Positions 11,935 to 20,300 of a stretch of 64,000 nt of DNA are shown piece by piece (positions within the stretch are counted from its first letter, which is position 1; the number at the start of each line of letters is the position of its first letter). A program made the position numbers and the translations under genes. Under the pieces are notes generated by a model. The model made no database searches. It was given only the letters and a program-made list of their open reading frames with translations, and had not been told where the DNA came from. Source of the DNA: Aptenodytes patagonicus (lineage: Eukaryota; Chordata; Aves; Sphenisciformes; Spheniscidae); NCBI RefSeq assembly GCF_965638725.1, contig NC_134982.1, forward strand, positions 3,596,001-3,660,000. Reading direction: 5' to 3'.

Positions 11935-14160
11935 AAACAGGTTTTATTCCTTCTCATGGGTTAGCAGCAACCCTGGTACATTTTGGGACAGGTTTCTGGT
12001 CCAGGCTGACATTTACCTGCCCGTGAGCAACACCATCCACAGCAGCACAGGCTGTGGGTATCACCCCCCCTTTCAGACCGTCTCCCCAACCCAGGTACCA
12101 TGCACATTTTTATCAGCTTCATTATGCTTATTTCTGCATTTTCCATATGGGCACATACATATGGTCTGTTTAAGCAAGTTTGCAGGGTTAATTAGAAAGC
12201 AGTTCTTTATCAGTTATTTAATATTTAGCACTTCTGGGGTAATTTTCACCTGCGGAGATCACAAAGACAGGCAAGCGCTGCTGGCCCAGCTGTATGGATG
12301 GGCAACAGAGGTGTTAAAGCCCAGGTCCCTACTCACGGGGAAAGGGATGTGCCCAAGATCACCTCGAGTACCTATAGCAGGGCCAAAAAAAAATATATTA
12401 TTACCTCCTGGACCCCATTCCTATTCTCCATCCCTTCACAGCATACACCACGTTATGCTTTTTGTCACTCTGTTGATGACAATAAAGTAATCGCAGTCGT
12501 CAAGTCATCGGCAAGGCAAGAGGAACCGCAAAGGGGAAAAAAAAAACCCCTAAAGACATCAATCTCTTTTATAACAGCCTGGAAAGTTTTTAAAATTTAA
12601 AAAGTATAATGCTTGTATTAATGGGCATGTCCAGTGTGTCTTTCACCAGCAGATACGGGAATGAGAAGGAACTCTCCCCCCCCCCCCATCAATTTACCAT
12701 ATGCATCACGGTGGAAAAGGGATTGAGGTTCTCTAAGGAAACGAGGAAATTGGCCTCGGTGTACGTGAGGTCACTCCGGAGGCTGGTGAACAAGATGTTA
12801 ACCTAAAAATGTTATCAAATTTCCATTTTTCAGGATGCAGAAGTGACCATTTTAAAAGCAATGGGATTTTCCTGCAAGCGCAGCAGAGCCGGACGCTGAT
12901 GCTGTTCTGCTTTGGCACCCTCCTCCGTCACCCCAAGGCCCGAGGGCTGCGCCCTGGGCACCGGGCAGCTCACCCGACCTCTGAAACGGCCTCGGCTGCA
13001 GCGTCAGCAACTGCAGAATTTGATGGACCATTTAATGGGCAGCTTATGCTTGTGCCCATTAATTATTTGGAGGTGAAGCGAGGAGCCCATCTCTTTCCTC
13101 AGCCTCCAGTTTCGTAACAAACCTTGAATTTTTCTTTTGGATGCCAGCAAATAATGTTCTTCCCCTCCTCAATTTTTTTCATACTATTTATCGCAAAGCA
13201 GATTCTGAGCAGATTTGGGGCCTGGGCGAGTATAGTCTCACGAACATTTAATAAGGCTGCCCCAAAATCTAGCGCCTATCTAATTTAGAGCCAGGTTCTG
13301 CAAATACCGTGAGCGATTCCAGGCCCGTTAGGAGTCTCCCTGGCCTGCTCCTGTGAATATTTGCAAGGCCGGGCTCTAAAATTATCCCTGCACTCCTGCC
13401 TGCACCAAAGGCAGGCGATCCAGGACAGACAACCCCGGGAATACCCTGCCTGCACGGCGCGTTAGGTTTGTCCCCCCCCCTGCGTTTTATGGCTGGTGTC
13501 TTGTTTAGTTGGGCGCAATTGTTTTAGGAATGGATTTGCTTATAGCAGCCATGATTTAAGAGTCTTGGCTTCTACTTCCAATGCGATAACTGACTTACCG
13601 AGTGACCTGAAGCAACTTGTCCGCCCACACTTATTATATGAAAAGGGAGCTACTCATCCGTGGGAGTGCGTGCGGGATGGGCACCCTCGGGGACTCCTCC
13701 TGCCCTGCAAACCCCGGCGCTAGGAAGTCTAGCCAGCGTTCCCGGCTCCCCGGCAGACTGCAGCAGGGCTGCACAAGCCGCGCAGCCTCTTGGTGGCTCA
13801 GTTTCCCCATCCTCTGCAGGTTCTCGCTGGCAGAATTCGAATGGGGGATCTGCGGAGTACCCCGGGGTGCCAGAAATTATTACCGCTAGTAGTACCCATA
13901 ACAAGAAGAGTCACAGCGCTACGTCCTAATCATTTCTGCTTCTCATTTTGTGAGAATTGGCGTATACTTACCCGCTATGAAACACTTGCCCTTCCTTTGG
14001 TGACAGGTGCTGTAAACGTGCAAAGTATTATTAGCATTATTGCTTTTCGTGCCATGCCCTCTTTCGATGGCCAGAATCACACAGACGTATTTTTTATTAT
14101 TATTATTTTTTTTTTTAATGGCTGGATCGGGTTTAATACCTCAGTATTTACAGCGAGCTA
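11935..14160. other. intergenic, no gene seen
   Basis: Non-coding sequence leading to the SMAD7 CpG island. An MIR-like fragment at 12335-12392 is listed separately. Near 13585-13820 there are weak MIR-like words (GTGACCTGAAGCAACTT, then CTCAGTTTCCCCATCC) that are too broken to call. Confidence 0.5.
12335..12392 (-). mobile_element. possible MIR SINE core, antisense
   Basis: The segment GTGCCCAAGATCACCTCGAG followed by TACCTATAGCAGGGCC resembles the reverse complement of the MIR core. The family sequence there reads, from memory, CTTGCCCAAGGTCACACAGC and then a GTAAGTGGCAGAGC-type stretch. Identity is modest and the fragment is short. Confidence 0.45.
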
Positions 14161-14284
14161 CAGCATCCCCGGCACACCCAGGGTTCCCCCCCCCCGCTTT
14201 GCCCCCGCTGGGCGCCGAGGTGCTGGGGCAGGGACGGGGACACACCAGCCGCTCCGCACCCGCGCAGCACTCCCGGCGGGGACA

Positions 14285-14352
14285 CCCCCCCCCCCCCCCC
14301 CCCCCCCCCCCCGTTTCCCGGGGCAGGGGTGGAGTGGGGGGGGGGGGGGGGG
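14285..14352. repeat. C28 run followed by G17 run
   Basis: Twenty-eight C residues (14285-14312) are followed after 23 bases by seventeen G residues (14336-14352), and then by GGGGACGGGGAC-type repeats. The two tracts are complementary and could pair with each other, or form i-motif and G-quadruplex structures on opposite strands. Run lengths may be inexact. Confidence 0.85.
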
Positions 14353-14563
14353 ACGGGGACGGGGACGGGCGACGACGACGGGACGACAGCACCCCCGGGC
14401 GCTACCGGCGCATCCCCCCGGGGTGGGGGGGGGTGGGGGGGGTGGGGGAGGGAAGGACCCACAACCTTTCAGCAACCCGAGCCGCCGCTTGCGCAAGGCG
14501 GTTTGAGATAAATATAATATATATATATATTTATTTATTTTTTTTTTCCCGGAGCGACACGGT

Positions 14564-14580
14564 GTCTAGACGCCCACGTG
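14564..14580 (+). promoter_or_regulatory. palindromic Smad-binding element plus E-box
   Basis: GTCTAGAC (14564-14571) is the perfect 8-bp palindromic Smad-binding element. After the spacer GCC comes the E-box CACGTG (14575-14580), which overlaps a TGACG half-CRE (14579-14583). In mammals the SMAD7 promoter contains this same palindrome bound by Smad3/Smad4, with cooperation from the E-box factor TFE3. Preservation of the pair upstream of this gene supports the same TGF-beta negative feedback here. In mouse the element is, as I recall, less than 200 bp upstream of the start site, which would place transcription initiation near 14745. Confidence 0.9.
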
Positions 14581-14643
14581 ACGGGGCCGGGGCCGGGCCG
14601 GGCCGGGCCGGGGCCGCGCCGCTGCGCACTGCGAGCCGCCGCC

Positions 14644-14670
14644 GGGGGGGGGGGGGGGGGGGGGGGGGGG
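14644..14670. repeat. 27-base poly-G run in the promoter
   Basis: An uninterrupted G run about 75 bases downstream of the SBE, close to the inferred transcription start. It is followed by GGAGGG-type repeats. It is a candidate G-quadruplex, and its length may be inexact. Confidence 0.85.
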
Positions 14671-14929
14671 AGCGGAGGGAGGGGAGGGAGCGCGGCGGGA
14701 GGGGGGGGCGGAGGGGGGGGCGGGCGCGGCCGAGCGCGCAGGCACCGCGCCGCCGCCGGCTCCGCTCCCGCCGCGCCCGGCTCCGCCGCCTGGGCTCCCC
14801 CGCAGCAAGGGAAAGACGGAGGCGCCGGTGCGGGGAGGGAGCCTCATCGCACCGAGCGGAGGGAAGAAAAAAAAAAAGCGGAAAAAAAAAACCCCAAAAA
14901 ACCCAACCCCAACCAAAAACCCCAAGAAA

Positions 14930-14973
14930 GGAGGAGGAGGAGGAGGAGGAGGAGGAGGAGGAGGAGGAGGAGG
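14930..14973 (+). repeat. (GGA)n trinucleotide repeat
   Basis: About fourteen GGA/GAG units in the inferred 5' leader, followed by other purine-rich sequence. The glutamate or glycine frames it creates are not coding. Confidence 0.85.
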
Positions 14974-15995
14974 GGAAGGAAGGCAGGAAGGAGGAGAGAG
15001 GAGGGGGAAAAAAAAAAAAAACCTCAAAACCCCACCGAGCCAGACGCGCCGGCAGCACGGAGAGGGTCGCCGGCGGGCTGCCCCCGCACCCATGTAAGCA
15101 CCGCCGGGGAGCTGCGGCGGGAGAGGCGGCGGCTGACAGCGGCCCCGGCGCGGAGGGGCGCGGAGCGGGGGGCGGGCAGCCCGGCTCTTCCCCCGCCGGC
15201 AGCACGCTCCTGGGGAAGGAGGGGACACGGCCCCACTTTCTTCTTTTTTTTTTTTTTCTTTCTTTCTTTTCGTAGCAGCCGGATCAAGACTCCGTGTGTG
15301 TGTGTGTGTGGATTAAAACCTTTGGGAAGAAGGAGGAAAAAAAAAAACAAACCCAAACCCCGCATCAGGACGACCTGGGCTTTAAAAAGGGATACAACAC
15401 TCTGGATGCGCTTGTTCTTCTCTTTCGTGACAGATGCTTAAACCGATTCCGACGTCCAAATCTTAGGGTTGGTGTTTTGTTTTTTTAAAATTTTTAATTT
15501 TTTTTTTTTTAATAGACATCGTTTTGGCTTGCTTTTTTCTTTTTCTCTTTCGATTCTGCCCTGCGTCGCATCAATCCCGTCTCTCCCCCCCTCCGCTCCC
15601 CCCCCCCACCCCCCCCCAGCCCCCACACCCCCCCTCCCCAGCGCTGGCGGGTTGATGGGAGCTGCGGCCCCCGGGAGGCCGAGGATCCCCCGCGGCTCCA
15701 GCCGCGCTCCGCAGCCGCGCAGGGCGGCGCGGCGCCGGCAGGCTCAGCCCGCCTCCCCCAGCGCGATGCGCCGCAGACTGTAGACGGGCTTTTTATTTTT
15801 CTTTTCTTTTTTGGGCAAAGCCAGAGCGAGCAGCGGCTCCCCCCTTCCCTCCCCCCCCCCCTTTTTTTTTCCCTCCCCCTTTAATTTTTTTATTTTTATT
15901 TATTTTTTTGTTTTTCGCAGCGGGCAGAGGCGCGGGCCGGCGCAGCCCCCCGCGGGAGGCGGCGGGACCCGCGGCCCCAGCGCGGAGACTGGCGC

Positions 15996-16379
15996 ATGCC
16001 ACAGCCCGCCTCGGCCCCGCCGCCGCCGCCGCCGCCGCCGCCTTCCCCCCGCCGCCCGCCGCCTGCCGCTGCCCGCCGCCGCCGCCGCCGCGTCTCGGCT
16101 CCCGGCCCCTTCATGCGCGGCGGACGACATGCCCGTTTTGTAGCCGGGGGCCCCTCCTCTCGTCCCGCATGTTCAGGACCAAACGCTCGGTGCTCGTTCG
16201 GCGGCTTTGGCGGAGCCGTGCGCCCGGCGGCGAGGAGGAGGAGGAGGCGGCGGCGGGCGAACCCGGCGCGGCGGCGGCGGCCGAGGCCCGGGCGCATGTC
16301 TGCGGCGGGGGGCGCGGGTGCTGCCCGGGCAAGGCGGGCCGCGGCGGCCGGGCGTCCGCGGGCGCGGAGGCGGAACTGA
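15996..16379 (+). other. overlapping upstream ORF in the SMAD7 leader
   Basis: An ATG at 15996 (context GGCGCATGC) opens a 127-codon frame that overruns the main start at 16169 and stops at 16379. A second in-frame ATG lies at 16113. Composition is proline- and arginine-rich with no domain, so this is more likely a translational control element than a protein. It is in a different frame from SMAD7. Ribosomes that initiate here would bypass the SMAD7 start. Confidence 0.5.
16129..16143 (+). other. four-codon upstream ORF (MPVL)
   Basis: ATG CCC GTT TTG TAG ends 25 bases before the SMAD7 start codon. Its ATG has a G at -3, a better Kozak position than the C at -3 and T at +4 of the SMAD7 ATG. 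Such a short frame so close to the main start would be expected to lower or tune SMAD7 translation. Confidence 0.6.
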
Positions 16380-16679
16380 AGGCGCTGACCCACGCCGTGC
16401 TGAAGCGGTTGAAGGAGCGGCAGCTGGAGGGGTTGCTGCACGCCGTGGAGTCCCGCGGCGGGGCGCGGACCCCCTGCCTGCTGCTGCCCGCCAAGGCCGA
16501 CTCACGGTTGGGCCAGCACTGGTACCCGCTGCCGGTGCTGCTCTGCAAGGTGTTCCGCTGGCCCGACCTCCGCCACTGTTCCGAAGTGAAGCGGTTATGT
16601 TGCTGTGAATCCTACGGCAAGGCTCACCCCGAGCTCGTCTGCTGCAACCCGCACCACCTCAGCCGGCTCTGCGAGCTAG
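16169..16679 (+). CDS. SMAD7: SMAD7 coding exon 1 (MH1-like N domain)
   Basis: It encodes residues 1-170 plus the first base of codon 171. It starts MFRTKRSVLVRRLWRSRAPG, the family-specific start of SMAD7, which fixes the ATG even though its Kozak context is weak. Residues 22-66 are an acidic, Ala/Gly-rich, variable linker. From residue 67 the conserved N domain begins (AEAELKALTHAVLKRLKERQ), leading to FRWPDLRH and the cysteine/histidine segments RLCCCESYG and LVCCNPHHLSRLC at 129-169, the MH1-like zinc-binding remnant. The N domain helps hold MH2 and contributes to specificity. The exon ends GAGCTAG with donor gtaggc. Lys55 matches human acetylated Lys64; the partner lysine (human Lys70) appears absent. 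Reading past 16679 runs into intron. Confidence 0.97.
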
Positions 16680-17324
16680 GTAGGCGGCGGGGGGGGGGGG
16701 GGGGGCGACGGGGATGGGGACAGGGGTGGAGGGGATGCAGCCCCGCTCGGCTCCCTGCCCACCGAACTTTTTTTTCGGGGGGGGGGGGGGAAACCCAAAA
16801 CCCCGCAACAACAAAAACTTTGCAGTGCCGTGTTTCTTTTATATGTATGTATTTTTTTTTTTATTTTTTATTTTTTTATTTGGGGGAGGGGGTGAGACAC
16901 CCCCCCACCGCCACCACCACCCCCACCCCCCCACCCCCCCCCCCGGGGGGCCCCGGCGCGGCGGGCGGCGCTGCCTCCCCGCCGTCCCCGCGCGGTGCCG
17001 GGGGATTAGGGGCCGCCTGGCGCGGCCGGCCGGCCCCGGCGCTGCCGCGGCTCCGCCGAGCCAAGGAGGCCCCGATCAGACAGCCCGAGCGGCAGATAGC
17101 AGGGAGACTGGCGCCAGACGGCCCCTTTTGTTTATCTGACAGCTAAATATCAAGGCAATCACCGCCTCGCTGCCCTGCCTCCAACCCCCAGAGCTAAGAC
17201 AAACAGTTTTGCTAAAAGAATGCCACTGTTATCATAAGTTCCTATCTTTTTTCTTTCTCTTTTTTTTTTTTTTTTCCTTTCTCATGGCTCTGCCTTTATT
17301 TTCTCTGTACTTTTCTAATTCCAG
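16680..17324 (+). other. SMAD7 intron 1
   Basis: A 645-nt phase-1 intron with donor GTAGGC and acceptor TTCTAATTCCAG. Its 5' half is CpG island with G runs (16689-16705 and 16779-16790) and a CACC-rich stretch near 16900-16945. The 3' half is T-rich. No other gene was seen. Confidence 0.93.
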
Positions 17325-17378
17325 AGTCTCCCCCTCCACCCTACTCCAGATATCCAATGGATTTTCTCAAACCAACTG
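17325..17378 (+). CDS. SMAD7: SMAD7 coding exon 2 (PY motif microexon)
   Basis: A 54-nt exon that completes Glu171 and encodes SPPPPYSRYPMDFLKPT, ending on the first base of codon 189. It carries the PPPPY motif (residues 173-177), the docking site for WW domains of Smurf1, Smurf2 and related NEDD4-type ligases and of YAP-like proteins. Ser172 just before it matches human Ser206. Acceptor TTCCAG and donor GTAAGT are strong. Both flanking introns are phase 1, so skipping this exon keeps frame and removes exactly the ligase-docking peptide. The sequence is identical to what I remember of the human segment. Confidence 0.96.
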
Positions 17379-20300
17379 GTAAGTGGACTTTTTCAATGCA
17401 GACTGCAGATAAAAAAGGGAAAACAGCCCCTTTCTCAGGGGAAATGTCTCCTGCCTTTGTCGCGCCGCGATGCATTTTGCTTTTGGGCTGCTTGCGTGCT
17501 TCTGTACCTTCTGATACCCCTGGAAGAATTAACATATAGAATTTAATCTAAGACACCCTCTGCACAAAATAGGATTTTAAAACTCTGGCAGGAAACTTTA
17601 GGAGGGATTGCAATGCAGCACAGGCCTTTGCCGCTCAGGTCACTTGGGAAGCCAGGAGAACCGTGGGCTCCAGTTGTAAACGGCAGCGGTGCTGCCTGCT
17701 CCTGCGCCCCTGGGTGAATTTGTAGGGATTTAGGTTGGGATCCAGCACAGCTCGGGCTGGCATCTCCGCCATGGCTGGGAATCCCAATGAGACTCGACAA
17801 ACGGGGTTGCTAGGAATCTTTCCGTGTTTTAAGGGAGCCTAATCCCACCTTGTCAGGTTGGAAAAATTAGGAAAGGGGGTGGAAAAGTTACTTGTTTTCC
17901 ATTTTTATTTTGTTTTTTTAGCACCGCTCTGCATGCCTGTTGCTTGTAATTGAATGTCAGGGTGCCAGGGGAGAAGCCCATTTGAGGCTGGCACCAGCTC
18001 TTTTGCGGTTGTCTGCATAAACTCTTGGTTGGCAGCGCGCTCGCCGGGTGTGAGATAAATCGGGCTGGAAGAAGGAGGAGAGGTGGGGAGAATCGGAAAC
18101 GGAGGGGGGAGCTCGGGGAGGGGCAGCTCCTGGCTCCCCAAGGATTAGTGGATCTGGAGTGTTGGCTGGAGCACGGTGGTCTCTGTGGTCGTGCCCCTCG
18201 GTCACAGCAGGCAGGAGGGGCACGGCGGTGCAGGGAGGCAAAGATAGATATATTTCTGAAGACCAATACCAGGTCATTTCAGGGGGGTTTTTTGCCACAA
18301 GAGCAGTTCCTATAAAATCGCTGCTCTTCAGATTCTCAGGACTAGAAGAAACCCCAAACTTGAGGTTGCTTTGGACACAGGGTACCGTTGTGGGGTCCCA
18401 TCCTGCCCACTGCTCCCTCGCAGGCTGGACTGTTGTTTTTCCCCTCTAAGAAACACTAATAACTCTTTTTATGCCTTGTGGAAATAAGCAAAGCTGTTTA
18501 ACAAACAATCGGGTTGCAAAGCATGAAATATTTTGCCTCCGCGTGAAAAAACAGGAGATAAAGGCTTATGAATGAAAGAGGGATATCGGGAGTAGGCTCA
18601 ACATCCCGAGCACGTGCTGGGATGCGGAAGGGTGGTTCCATAATAGACTCTGAGGGTCTGCTGGGTCGCAAAGTTTTGCGGGTTTGGGTGAGATTGGCAT
18701 CGTTTCGACTGCGTCCCTGCGGGGCAATGCTCCCCCAAAAGCTTGTATTTCTGCCTTTATTGCCTTTGTTTCTACCCAACGATGATCCTGGCGTGGGATG
18801 CAAAGGGGTTCGGAGCTGCAGGAGAGAAGGGTTAAAGCTTGCCTTCAGTTTCCTGTAAAGATGTTGGGATAAATCTATTAGCAGGGTTTAAACATCCAAT
18901 CTGCCTCTGCCAGGACCTCATTTTCAGTTAGCCGAGTGATATATTTATTCATTAGCAAGTGTTGACATAAGGTAGCAAAATGTGTGTAAACAGAAAAGCC
19001 GCAGAACATGAATGTGCCATTTCGAAAGGAAAAGTTATTCCTATCGGCCAATAGGAAGTGATTAACGCTGCCCATCGGAAACGCAGAAACAACTGGGTTA
19101 CTCACCAAAAAGTCCTCCTTTTTTTTCCTTTTTAAAAGAAAAATCCATTTGGCAGCTGAACTCTGACTAACGGGGCCGTGACAGGCACAAGCGGAGCCTG
19201 GAAGTCTGTTGTTGCAGGTGGGTTTTGCAAGCTCAGGGTTTCTCGGCGTTTCCTCTGCGGAGGGACCGAGGGTTTCCCGTCCCAGCATCGGTGCCATCTC
19301 CTGCGGCATTTTCCCAGCCGTATGTCGAGGATTGCTGGCCATGGGCTGGCTAGATGGAAGAGGGACAGTAGATGACGATGGGAGGGTGTGAAGCCTTTTA
19401 CCTGGCTGATGCACATGAGCCATCTTCTCCCCTGGGACCTTGGGTGGGAACGGTCCCTCCAGTTTAGACTTGGGCAACTGGATGGCAACTGCATCTGCCA
19501 GTGGAGCTGGGAACGTGCATCCAGCCGAAACTTCTGCTTTTCCATCAAGCGTGATAGTGGTAATAAAAATACTTAAGTATTTAGGGCTGCGTCTTGTAAG
19601 TGCTTCATATGGACAGACAGACAGTGCCCGTGATCATAGAATCACAGAATGGTTTGGGTCGGAAGGGACCTCTAAAGGCCATCTAGTCCCACCCCCCTGC
19701 CGTGGGCAGGGACATCTTCAACTAGATCAGGTCGCTCAGAGCCCCGTCCAGCCTGACCTGGAATGTTTCCAGGGATGGGGCATCCACCCCCTCTCTGGGC
19801 AACCTGGGCCAGTGTTTCACCACCCTCAGCGTAAAACATTTCTTCCTTCTGTCTAGTCTGAATCTCCCCTCTTTTTGTTTAAAACCATTATGATGGGGAT
19901 TGCATTTTTTTTTTTGGAGGTGATGGAGGCTGAGACAGGCTGTGTTGCTGGCTGGGGGAAAGCAGGGATGGACGGGGAGCTGGGGGTCTGCTGCAGCCAG
20001 GGAAATGCCACATCAGACACTGTGTTGATAGAATAGATCTGGTATTTGTGCACTCGCCGTAGAGCGGAAAGATCTGCCCTTGACAGCCGGGTTACCTGCA
20101 GGAAGGCTGTAAGTCCAGGCTGGCTTGCTCGTTCATCCAGGAGAGGACTTTCCCTCTTCCTTACATGGGATGGTTGCAGGGATGGGTGACGGTGGCTAGC
20201 GCGGGGCCGGACTCACCCTGCAGTCCTGGAGGCATGTGGGAGCTCAGCATCCCCGATATCCCTGCAGGAGCTGCCACTTGCGGCTGTGTTGGAAGCAAGA

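Larger units (their letters stand above)
14745..16168 (+). other. SMAD7 5' leader (inferred 5'UTR)
   Basis: This is a GC-rich leader of about 1.4 kb if transcription starts just after the SBE. It contains a GGA repeat, a GT repeat (15294-15310), long T/C tracts and upstream ATGs: a start-stop ATGTAA at 15092, a five-codon frame at 15766-15783, one at 15996, and a four-codon frame at 16129. A pyrimidine tract ending in TTTTTCGCAG at 15920 looks like a 3' splice site and could pair with a donor such as GTAAGC at 15094, so a spliced leader or an alternative start near 15920 is possible. The block GGAGACTGGCGCATGCCAC (15984-16002) matches my memory of the human SMAD7 leader, which supports transcription across at least 15984-16168. 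Confidence 0.6.
14160..17120 (+). promoter_or_regulatory. SMAD7 promoter and first-exon CpG island
   Basis: A GC-rich, CpG-dense block covers the core promoter, the 5' leader, coding exon 1 and the start of intron 1. It carries GC boxes and GGGCC repeats after 14580, the SBE/E-box pair at 14564-14580, and several long C and G runs. A conspicuous AT tract (14504-14547) interrupts it directly before the SBE. It ends near the start of the pyrimidine-rich part of intron 1. Confidence 0.85.

Noticed and set aside
13585..13820. Broken MIR-like words before the SMAD7 island
   Set aside because: Two short matches 180 bases apart without the connecting sequence are not enough to call a SINE.
14040..15441. 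Long overlapping frames (up to 411 codons) in the promoter CpG island
   Set aside because: They occur in several frames and on both strands at once, consist of Pro, Arg, Gly, Lys and Glu runs from homopolymers and GGA repeats, and contain no domain. They arise from GC-rich, stop-poor sequence.
15908..17146. Single 412-codon frame spanning SMAD7 exon 1
   Set aside because: The SMAD7 protein starts at the ATG at 16169 and the exon ends at the donor after 16679. The rest of the frame reads the leader and intron 1 by chance.
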